This document shows, piece by piece, positions 1 to 6,072 of a stretch of DNA of 64,000 nt. The notes beneath the pieces are model-generated. The model was not told the DNA's origin. It searched no databases and was given only the letters and a program-made list of their open reading frames with translations. Every line of letters begins with the position of its first letter. Position 1 is the first letter of the stretch. This DNA comes from Anaerolineales bacterium (GTDB taxonomy: Bacteria > Chloroflexota > Anaerolineae > 4572-78 > J111), in contig JACKAU010000007.1 of assembly GCA_020634855.1 (NCBI GenBank), positions 248,001 to 312,000 on the forward strand. The letters run 5' to 3'. A program made the translations under genes and the position numbers.

Positions 1-387
1 GTGCGCGCCAAAAACACCGCTTTCGACCTTCTGAACTCCTAATTGGTGCAGCGCCTCAACAAATTGGGCCACGAGAGGTTCGGCCTGAGCAGGAGCGGCG
101 GCCTGGGTAAAACTGGGCCGCCGTCCTTTTTTAGCATCGGCGTACAACGTAAATTGAGAGATGACTAATATCTCTCCCCCAACGTCCAGCACGGATCGAT
201 TCATTTTACCCTGCTCGTCCTCAAACACCCGCAGGTGAGCCGTCTTCTCGGCCAATTTCCTGACTTCGGGCAACCCATCGTCATGGGTGATACCCAGTAA
301 GATGACATATCCGCACCCCACTTGACCCACAATCTGATCGTTCACCGTTACGTGACCCTGCTGCACCCGTTGTAAAATAGCTCGCAT
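1..387 (-). CDS. dtd: D-aminoacyl-tRNA deacylase (partial, runs off window start)
   Basis: The first 129 codons of a D-aminoacyl-tRNA (D-Tyr-tRNA) deacylase, which hydrolyses D-amino acids wrongly attached to tRNA. The protein starts MRAILQRVQQGHVTV, the conserved N-terminus of the family, and carries the active-site motif SQFTLYAD (Ser77, Gln78, Thr80). The usual length is about 145-150 residues, so only the C-terminal Gly-Pro motif region is missing beyond the window edge. The reading is continuous from ATG at 385-387. Family assignment is by direct recognition of these motifs; no local operon partner is visible on the downstream side because it lies outside the window. Confidence 0.93.
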   Translation of the reverse strand, partial: MRAILQRVQQGHVTVNDQIVGQVGCGYVILLGITHDDGLPEVRKLAEKTAHLRVFEDEQGKMNRSVLDVGGEILVISQFTLYADAKKGRRPSFTQAAAPAQAEPLVAQFVEALHQLGVQKVESGVFGAH

Positions 388-696
388 AAGTTACCTCCAC
401 CCAGCCGGTATCTTAAGCAAAATGGGCGGTTATGCCAAAAACGGTCTATTGTGGTAAATTGTGCTCATTTGTGTTGGAAAGGGGTCATTTGTATGATGGA
501 GATCGCTTTTCTTTTGTTATTTACAGCCGGCACACGCCCCCGCCTAAGCCGACCCCATGTAGCCTTTGCCTAACAGCAACCCCAAAGTAGCAAAACCAAC
601 TTCAATAAAAAGCGCCGTGTCTGGGTTCGGCTCAAGGCGGATTGTTAGGGTGTAGGTCGGGCTCCAGCAGTCTGGTTGATAGATTACTTAGCCTGC
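388..696. other. intergenic region with a possible gene remnant
   Basis: No intact gene seen. On the minus strand, about 548-664, an open stretch without a start codon ends in ALFIEVGFATLGLLLGKGY followed by MGSA and a stop; it looks protein-like but I do not recognise it. Around 450-475 there is a short piece (TGTGGTAAATT...CTCATTTGTG) that resembles the end of the repeat at 2172-2275, suggesting a decayed copy of the same intergenic element. Confidence 0.3.
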
Positions 697-1458
697 TTAC
701 TCTACCATTTGGTCATCGGGTATATGATGATGAGTAAAATCAATTGATAGCCCAAGACCATAAATTCGATATAGAATAGAGTTGGATAGGCTAAATCTGT
801 TCATATCGTGAGTTTGATCGATGACTTGAATTCTGAGTGAGAATTTATTGACCATAGCTTTTACTGCTTCCGTCCTCATTTCCAGCTTGGAAAGAAGATT
901 GTTAAGATGAGCCTCCACCGGCTCAGTTAAGGGTAAGCTACTATAAAGTCGCCATCCGCTTTGCCGACAGACATAAATAGAATTAGGCGCGGCTGGCTCA
1001 CCTTTTTCCCAACTCTTAGTGGGTTCAAACCCAATTTGTTTGGTTATTTCAGTCGGCTTCCCCTCAAAGTTTGCTGCTTCCAAATAAACAAATCGCTGAT
1101 TAGCTTTGGCCATAAAGAAATAGAATGGACTAAACCCATCATTAATCAGATGCGACTCATGAGGTTCGTGTAAATCTTGGTCCAGCGGGTCCTTGGTCGC
1201 ACGCCTACAAATAGCGGGTTCATTCGGGTTCTTTTGAAATAAGAGTTCATCAACTTTGCAACCTTCAAGAGCAGATAGGTCAAACTCAAAATGCCTTGAG
1301 TGCCACCACCAACAATAACAACGGGGACAATCGGTTTGCTTGAGTGATTTAACTGTCGCTATTTGATCTTGAGACAATCCGACAATTCTACTTCTTTTCC
1401 GTTCAACAGAGTTTTTTGTCATATTACAGAGATTGCATTCGTATTCGTAAATGAACAC
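697..1458 (-). CDS. zinc-ribbon plus DUF4279-like protein
   Basis: A 253-residue protein of unknown function. The N-terminus has two Cys pairs, CNLC (about residues 9-12) and CPRC (about 44-47, followed by a further Cys), that could form a zinc ribbon. From about residue 120 the sequence resembles the DUF4279 family: a beta strand (RFVYLEAANFEG), then a short helix ending in IGFEPTKSWEKGEP, a Trp (GWRLYSSLP), a VEAHLNNLLSKLE helix and a final FSLRIQVID segment. DUF4279 proteins are often single-domain and uncharacterised. The gene stands alone, flanked by long intergenic stretches, and its A+T-rich codon use looks unlike the GC-rich housekeeping genes nearby, which may mean horizontal acquisition. 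The DUF4279 match is from memory of the family pattern, not a search. Confidence 0.65.
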   Translation of the reverse strand: MFIYEYECNLCNMTKNSVERKRSRIVGLSQDQIATVKSLKQTDCPRCYCWWWHSRHFEFDLSALEGCKVDELLFQKNPNEPAICRRATKDPLDQDLHEPHESHLINDGFSPFYFFMAKANQRFVYLEAANFEGKPTEITKQIGFEPTKSWEKGEPAAPNSIYVCRQSGWRLYSSLPLTEPVEAHLNNLLSKLEMRTEAVKAMVNKFSLRIQVIDQTHDMNRFSLSNSILYRIYGLGLSIDFTHHHIPDDQMVE

Positions 1459-1810
1459 CCTAACTATCTAAATAGATTGCTCAAACGCAGTCATATTGAC
1501 AAAAAAACGGCATCTGAGCAGCATAACCCCACCGGGTGCGGGCTTATCCTGCTCCTGCGCTAGATTTCGCGCTTCTCCAACAATTATATAACATCTCTGC
1601 CTCATAATCTACACTACCTTCCACCCTCCAAACGGTTTCTTCAACAGGGGCAGCTATCTTTAATGTACTTTTATTTCATAAGCGCATAATCGTTTCGTCC
1701 GTAACCTTAAAATTTAAGAATAACCATTGACATTTAGGCGCGGAAGATTGAATAGGCGTTTAAACATAACCCCGTTTTGGTCTGAATCTATTCATAAAAG
1801 GAGAATCTGT
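1459..1810. other. intergenic, nothing recognised
   Basis: About 350 A+T-rich bases upstream of the DUF4279-like gene and before the tandem repeat array. I see no convincing gene; short open frames here lack ribosome-binding sites and coding character. The promoter of the DUF4279-like gene must lie in the 1460-1560 part. Confidence 0.4.
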
Positions 1811-2099
1811 GAAAAATCGCGCCGATCTGCCCCTAAAAATTGGCGATCATTAAGAAATCGCGCCGATCTATTGGTATAATTGGCCGAACATTAAAAAATC
1901 GCGCCGATCTATTCGTAAAATTGGCCGATCATTAAGAAACCGCGCCGATCTATCCGCAAAAATTGCCGATCATTAACTGACCGTTGGGAAATATTCATGA
2001 ATAATTGGAAAATTTAACTGCGCGTTGTGATCTATCCGCAAAAATTGGCGATCATTGAGGAATCACGGTGATCTGTCGGTAAAAATTCAGGATCATTCA
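1811..2099. repeat. tandem array of about seven 41-42 bp units
   Basis: Contiguous degenerate units at 1811-1852, 1853-1893, 1894-1934, 1935-1975, a strongly diverged one at 1976-2016, then 2017-2058 and 2059-2099. The unit core is ATCGCGCCGATCTAT followed by an A/T-rich spacer and TTGGCCGATCATTA. Each good unit contains two GATC sites about 21 bp apart, that is two DNA turns. There is no spacer between units, so this is not a CRISPR array. The array lies in the non-coding gap between the DUF4279-like gene and purM. Confidence 0.85.
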
Positions 2100-2171
2100 A
2101 AATTTTTCTCAGGCCCCGAAAATCCGAACCTAATGTATCGAATTTTTTTCCGCCTCGGGACAAAGGCCCTT

Positions 2172-2275
2172 AAAATACAGAGAATACAGAGAATCCACAG
2201 AGCACACCAAGAAAAGTCTCTGTGAACTCTGTGTCTACTTTGGGCCCTCTGTGGTAAAATTCCTCATTTGTGGCT
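2172..2275. repeat. intergenic imperfect inverted repeat (CAGAGA/TCTCTG type)
   Basis: A run of ATACAGAGAATACAGAG-like sequence on the left and CTCTGTGAACTCTGTG-like sequence on the right forms an imperfect hairpin just past the 3' end of purM. The same design (short low-complexity words, self-complementary) recurs at 5103-5160, 16251-16318 and 51738-51813 with different words. It may act as a bidirectional transcription end or be a mobile repeat; the sequence cannot tell which. Confidence 0.55.
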
Positions 2276-2297
2276 GTAACAGCGCGGCAGATAGAAA

Positions 2298-3344
2298 TCA
2301 CCCCGCCACCACCACACCATCTCCACCGGCTTCAATTTGCCCGACGACAAATACATCTTCACCTAGCGTCGCCTGCGCCGCCGTGACCGAGTCGGACGGC
2401 ACAACAACCAGCATGCCCAAACCCATATTAAAGGCGTGGAACATCTCCGTCGTCGAAATACCGCCCTGCTGCTGAATCAAGCCAAAAATGGGCAGTTCGG
2501 GCCAAGTGCCGCGTTCGATGGTTGCGCCCAGGCCGTCCGGCAAAATACGCGGCAGGTTATCGATCACCCCGCCGCCGGTGATGTGGGCCAACCCGCGCAC
2601 GTCAACCTCGGCGGCCAGTAGGTGGCGCACCGGCTCCAGATAGGATCGATGCACCGCCAGCAGCGCCTCGCCAATCGAGCTGCCCAGTTCCGGGCGATGA
2701 GTTTCCCAATCCAGCCCGTCGAGCGTCTTCCGAGCCAGCGAGTAACCGTTGGTGTGCAGCCCGGTCGACAGCAGGCCCAAAATGACATCCCCGGCCTGAA
2801 TGGTCGAGCCGTCGATCAACCGGTCACGTTCAACTACGCCAACGATAGTGCCGGCCAGATCGACTTCGCCCGGCTCGTAGACGCCCGGCATTTCGGCGGT
2901 TTCACCGCCCAATAAGGCGCAGCCGGCCGCTTGGCAGGCCGCCGCCACGCCGCCCACAATCGAGGCAATTTGTTCCGGCTTCAATTTCGAAGAGGCCACA
3001 TAATCGAGGAAAAAGAGCGGGCGCGCGCCTTGCACCAGAATATCATTGACGCAGTGGTTAACCAAATCCTGGCCAATCGTATCCCAGCGGTTCAGCCGAG
3101 CCGCGACTTTGGTCTTGGTACCGACGCCGTCGGTCGAGGCGACCAGCACCGGCCCGGCCATCGCTTGCAACTGGGCAGCATCAAATAACCCGCCGAACGC
3201 GCCCAAACCGGCCAAAACCTCCGGGGTATAGGTGGCCTGGACGGCGGCTTTCATCATCTCTGTGGCCCGCTGGCCGGCGGCAATATCCACCCCGGCGCGG
3301 GCGTAGGCATCTTGTTGGCTCACATCGGTTTCCTTTTTATGCAT
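2298..3344 (-). CDS. purM: phosphoribosylformylglycinamidine cyclo-ligase (AIR synthase)
   Basis: PurM makes aminoimidazole ribonucleotide from FGAM with ATP in de novo purine synthesis. The 348-residue product shows the family signature: DAYARAGVDI near the N-terminus, STDGVGTKTK (substrate/phosphate binding), NDILVQGARPLFFLDY, GCALLGGETAEMPG, LLSTGLHTNGYSLAR, and the C-terminal ITGGGVIDNLPR and FNMGLGM. Length fits the usual 340-350. An ATG four codons further upstream (3356) is possible, but GAGG lies six bases before the ATG at 3344, so that start is preferred. It stands as a single gene; the other pur genes are not in the window. Confidence 0.95.
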   Translation of the reverse strand: MHKKETDVSQQDAYARAGVDIAAGQRATEMMKAAVQATYTPEVLAGLGAFGGLFDAAQLQAMAGPVLVASTDGVGTKTKVAARLNRWDTIGQDLVNHCVNDILVQGARPLFFLDYVASSKLKPEQIASIVGGVAAACQAAGCALLGGETAEMPGVYEPGEVDLAGTIVGVVERDRLIDGSTIQAGDVILGLLSTGLHTNGYSLARKTLDGLDWETHRPELGSSIGEALLAVHRSYLEPVRHLLAAEVDVRGLAHITGGGVIDNLPRILPDGLGATIERGTWPELPIFGLIQQQGGISTTEMFHAFNMGLGMLVVVPSDSVTAAQATLGEDVFVVGQIEAGGDGVVVAG

Positions 3345-3380
3345 CTTATACCTCATCTCAAACAGGAGAGGCTTTTGTTG

Positions 3381-3398
3381 GACAAACTTAAGTTTGTC
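3381..3398. repeat. palindrome GACAAACTTAAGTTTGTC
   Basis: A perfect 18-bp palindrome between purM and the Thr/Pro-rich gene. The same core occurs at 58455-58472 inside a perfect 38-bp palindrome, so this is one member of a dispersed palindrome family. Confidence 0.8.
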
Positions 3399-3431
3399 TT
3401 ACGCCACTCCGAATTATTGAGATGATACATC

Positions 3432-4940
3432 TTACCCGCCATCCCCGGTTGGGCTAGGGGTACTGGTCATCGTCGGCCGTCTGGGCGGGATCAGAATGAC
3501 AGTCGATGTTGGCGTCGGCGTCGCTAAGTTGCGGAAGGTGAAGTTGGTGATAATCCAGTTATCGCCGCGCCGGCTGAGGGTATAGATGAAATCAAACGCC
3601 TCCTCGTTGGAGGTAGTCGGCCCGCTGTAGGTCCATCGCTCGCGGGTGCTGATCAGCACCTGCCGGGTTGAAATTTGCGATTGAACAGACGGCGACCGGA
3701 TATAGTCTAATTGCACCGTGAAGGGACGGCTGCTGTATCGTTCGTTGGTGTCGAGAGCAAACGCTTCCACCTTCCGCAGAGCGTTATCAGCCCACAACGT
3801 CTCCAACTCTTGAAGATTTTCTTCCGTGGGCGACTCAATGGTCTGGCGCAGAGCCTCATTGCCGTCAGTCAGGGTGGTAATCACGGTCTCGCGCTGGCTG
3901 ATGGTTAACGTTGGAATGGGTGTGGGCGTCGCGGTCGGGGGGATAGGGGTAACGGTCGGCGTGCCGGTGTTCGTGGCGGTGGGCGTAGCCGTGCGCGTTC
4001 GAGTCGGCGAAGGAGTAAACGTCGCGGTCGGGCTGGCCGTATTAGTCGAGGTAGCGGTCGGCGTGTTCGTGGCGGTGGGTGTCGCGGTGTTGGTTGGACT
4101 GGGCGACGGCGTGTAAGTAAACGTGGGCGTCGCCGTCGCAGTGGCGGTCGGCGTGCCGGTATTTGTTGCGGTCGCCGTGGCCGTGTCTGTCGGGCTGGGC
4201 GAAGGGGTCGGCGTATTAGTTGGCACGGTGGGCGTCGAGGTGGCGGTTGGCGATGCCGTGGCCGTAGCGGTGGCGGTTGGTGTGCCGGTATGGGTCGCGG
4301 TTGCCGTGGCAGTGTCAGTTGGGCTAGGCGAAGGGGTAGGTGTATCGGTCGGCACAGTGGGCGTCGAGGTTACGGTTGGCGACGCCGTCGCGGTGGCAGT
4401 CGCTGTCGCCGATGGTGTGGCCGTCGGCGCGGGTGTCGCTGTGGCCGTAGCATTCGGCGTCGAGGTTGGGGCGGCGGTAGATGCCGCCGTCAAAACGGCC
4501 GTCGGCGTGACGGCTATCGAGGCCGCTATGGCAGTTTCAGCCGATGTCGAGGTGGCCGACGGGGTGTTAGCCGGTCGAGTGGTAGCGGTGGGTGTGGCTG
4601 GTATCTCCGTTGGTGTTTGGGTTAGAGCCGCTGTAGCTGCTGCAAGTTCGGTTGGGGCGGCTTGGGGCAGTTGGATGACCGTTGTTTCGGCCGGCGTGAC
4701 CGCCTCGAACGCCAGCCAACCTAGCCCGCCCCAAACTAAAGCCCATGCCGATATCCCCAGCATGAAAATACCGGCTCGCCCCAAGGTATCGTAACGAGCC
4801 GCGTTCAAGACGATTGGCCCCAACTGCTGTTTGCCGCGCAGAACCGCCAAAACTAAAAACGGGCCGATCAAAATCAGGATTAACGGCAACAATAAGATTA
4901 AAATAATGAGCCGGCCCAGATCGGCCAGACCACTGCGCAT
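3432..4940 (-). CDS. membrane-anchored Thr/Pro-rich linker protein
   Basis: A 502-residue protein of unknown function. Residues about 10-35 and 57-80 are hydrophobic and look like two membrane segments. Residues about 100-345 are an extreme Thr/Pro/Ala/Ser linker; within it a block of about 43 residues containing TPTVPTDTPTPSPSPTDT is duplicated in tandem. The C-terminal 140 residues (LTDGNEALRQTIESPTEENL onward, ending near WIITNFTFRN) look like a small folded domain reminiscent of NTF2/IMS-type modules, which is a guess from pattern. Such a design would hold the C-terminal domain away from the membrane on a stiff, possibly glycosylated stalk. Similar PT-rich proteins are frequent in Chloroflexota. 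The start at 4940 places MRSG before the first membrane segment. The next gene upstream on this strand is separated by a terminator at 5025-5050. Confidence 0.75.
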   Translation of the reverse strand: MRSGLADLGRLIILILLLPLILILIGPFLVLAVLRGKQQLGPIVLNAARYDTLGRAGIFMLGISAWALVWGGLGWLAFEAVTPAETTVIQLPQAAPTELAAATAALTQTPTEIPATPTATTRPANTPSATSTSAETAIAASIAVTPTAVLTAASTAAPTSTPNATATATPAPTATPSATATATATASPTVTSTPTVPTDTPTPSPSPTDTATATATHTGTPTATATATASPTATSTPTVPTNTPTPSPSPTDTATATATNTGTPTATATATPTFTYTPSPSPTNTATPTATNTPTATSTNTASPTATFTPSPTRTRTATPTATNTGTPTVTPIPPTATPTPIPTLTISQRETVITTLTDGNEALRQTIESPTEENLQELETLWADNALRKVEAFALDTNERYSSRPFTVQLDYIRSPSVQSQISTRQVLISTRERWTYSGPTTSNEEAFDFIYTLSRRGDNWIITNFTFRNLATPTPTSTVILIPPRRPTMTSTPSPTGDGG

Positions 4941-5024
4941 GAGCTGTGGTTCCCCCTCTAACTAGTGTTGGCTCATTTTATGAAGGCGGGGCAGAGAGTC
5001 AAAATTAGGCGAGCGAAAATTAAC

Positions 5025-5050
5025 AAAAAACCTCCGCCGGGGCAGAGGTT
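5025..5050 (-). terminator. intrinsic terminator after the cNMP-binding gene
   Basis: Read on the minus strand the sequence is an AACCTC stem, a GC-rich inner stem (GCC/GGC), a GAGGTT closing stem and then a T run. It lies 3' of the gene at 5213-5686 and before the gene at 4940, so it should end the former transcript. Confidence 0.8.
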
Positions 5051-5102
5051 AGTGGGCAAGAGTGGGTTTAATTTCAGTTGTCACCGGGATGACCAAACCG
5101 GG

Positions 5103-5160
5103 AGTAAGGAGTAGGGAGTAAGGAAAAAACACCCTACTTCTAACTCCCTACTCCTTACTT
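5103..5160. repeat. low-complexity inverted repeat (AGTAAGGAGTAGGGAGT type)
   Basis: The word AGTAAGGAGTAGGGAGT at 5103-5119 is matched by its reverse complement at about 5142-5159, around a short A-rich loop. It would form a 17-bp hairpin. It belongs to the same design class as the repeats at 2172, 16251 and 51738. Confidence 0.75.
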
Positions 5161-5212
5161 CATAATTGAGCATCCCAGTCAATTATAAGAAAGTATCAAA
5201 AAGCTGACTGAG

Positions 5213-5686
5213 TTACATCAACGACTCGCGGACCAACAGATTCGTTTGCCGTATTTTCAAAGACAGATCAACGGCGAAGTTACGCATCACAATGTAGCCA
5301 ATCTGGAAATCGCTTTCCAGCAGGCTGACAAAATCATCGCGATTGATTTCCAGCAATCGGCACGTTTCAGACCGGCAGCGAGCCGAGGCGGAACGTACGC
5401 CGGGATCGATAATGGCCACTTCGCCAAACGATTGGCCGCGACGCAGGATGGCAATGGTGGTCGGTTCGTGGGCGTCGGTGCCGTCGCCGATGGTATCGGG
5501 GTCGATTTGAATTTCTACCTCACCATCGGTGATGATGTAAAATTCGCGACTGGGTGAGTTTTCTTCAAAGACCACTTCACCGCGATTTAAGTTGTGCTCT
5601 TTACAGATTTTTTCAACCATATCAAGCTGGCTGGGGCTTAAATCTTCAAAGATATCAACCTGCTCAAGAACATACGAGTGAGACAT
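5213..5686 (-). CDS. cyclic nucleotide-binding domain protein (no HTH)
   Basis: A 157-residue stand-alone cNMP-binding (Crp/Fnr effector) domain. The phosphate-binding cassette is FGEVAIIDPGVRSASARC, with Gly-Glu and Arg at the canonical positions. The N-terminal helix (VLEQVDIFEDLSPSQLDMV) and the strand EFYIITDGEVEIQI fit the family. There is no C-terminal helix-turn-helix, so it is not a Crp-type transcription factor; it probably senses cAMP or cGMP and acts on a partner protein. A multidomain class III cyclase is encoded at 33901-38085, which makes nucleotide signalling in this organism plausible, but no direct link is shown. The gene is a monocistron ended by a terminator at 5025-5050. 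Confidence 0.85.
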   Translation of the reverse strand: MSHSYVLEQVDIFEDLSPSQLDMVEKICKEHNLNRGEVVFEENSPSREFYIITDGEVEIQIDPDTIGDGTDAHEPTTIAILRRGQSFGEVAIIDPGVRSASARCRSETCRLLEINRDDFVSLLESDFQIGYIVMRNFAVDLSLKIRQTNLLVRESLM

Positions 5687-5860
5687 TTGGCAGTATTCTC
5701 CTTAGGTCAGTTGTTTTTATGAGGAGCATAAGCAATCTTAACATTCCCTACCAATTCCCGTCAATGGGACTTTTGGCGCAGGTTGTCGCGTTAATACTGT
5801 TGCACGGTCTTAAGATTCTAACCGTAGGTGATATATTTTGCAAGCAGATTTATTGAAACC

Positions 5861-5943
5861 AGGTGACAGTCACTTATGGTCGATAAACCGGCACCTGAGG
5901 AGTTCAAACCGGTCGATTTAGCGTATTCAAGTGACTGTCACCT
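5861..5943. repeat. REPIN-like pair AGGTGACAGTCACTT ... AAGTGACTGTCACCT
   Basis: Two 15-bp arms, exact reverse complements, at 5861-5875 and 5929-5943 with a 53-bp middle. Each arm itself contains the palindrome TGACAGTCA. A second pair is at 23277-23326 with a different middle, and a single arm is at 51720-51733. This is a dispersed intergenic repeat family of REP/REPIN type; no transposase belonging to it is in the window. Confidence 0.85.
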
Positions 5944-6014
5944 TTGGTACTACGTAACTCTTGTAAACGAAAAAGATTAACCTGAGCCGTCTAGCCCAAT
6001 TCCCTTTTCCCCGG

Positions 6015-6020
6015 TATAAT
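6015..6020 (+). promoter_or_regulatory. candidate -10 box for the dinG-like gene
   Basis: A perfect TATAAT lies 53 bases before the proposed start codon. No good -35 hexamer is visible at the normal spacing, so the call rests on the -10 box and position only. Confidence 0.35.
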
Positions 6021-6072
6021 ATCCGTATTGTAAATTTTTTATGGTGATTCCTCCTAGAAAGTAGTATTTGTT

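Larger units (their letters stand above)
5687..6072. other. divergent intergenic region with REPIN-like repeat and promoter box
   Basis: Separates the cNMP-binding gene (minus) from the dinG-like gene (plus). It holds the paired repeat at 5861-5943 and a TATAAT box at 6015-6020. I see no small gene in it. Confidence 0.5.

Noticed and set aside
1811..2099. Repeat array considered as CRISPR
   Set aside because: Units are contiguous and degenerate with no unique spacers, and no cas genes are present.
4123..4794. Long plus-strand open frame of Val/Ala/Gly repeats
   Set aside because: It is the antisense of the Thr/Pro-rich stalk; the repeat has no stop codons on the other strand. No ribosome-binding site.
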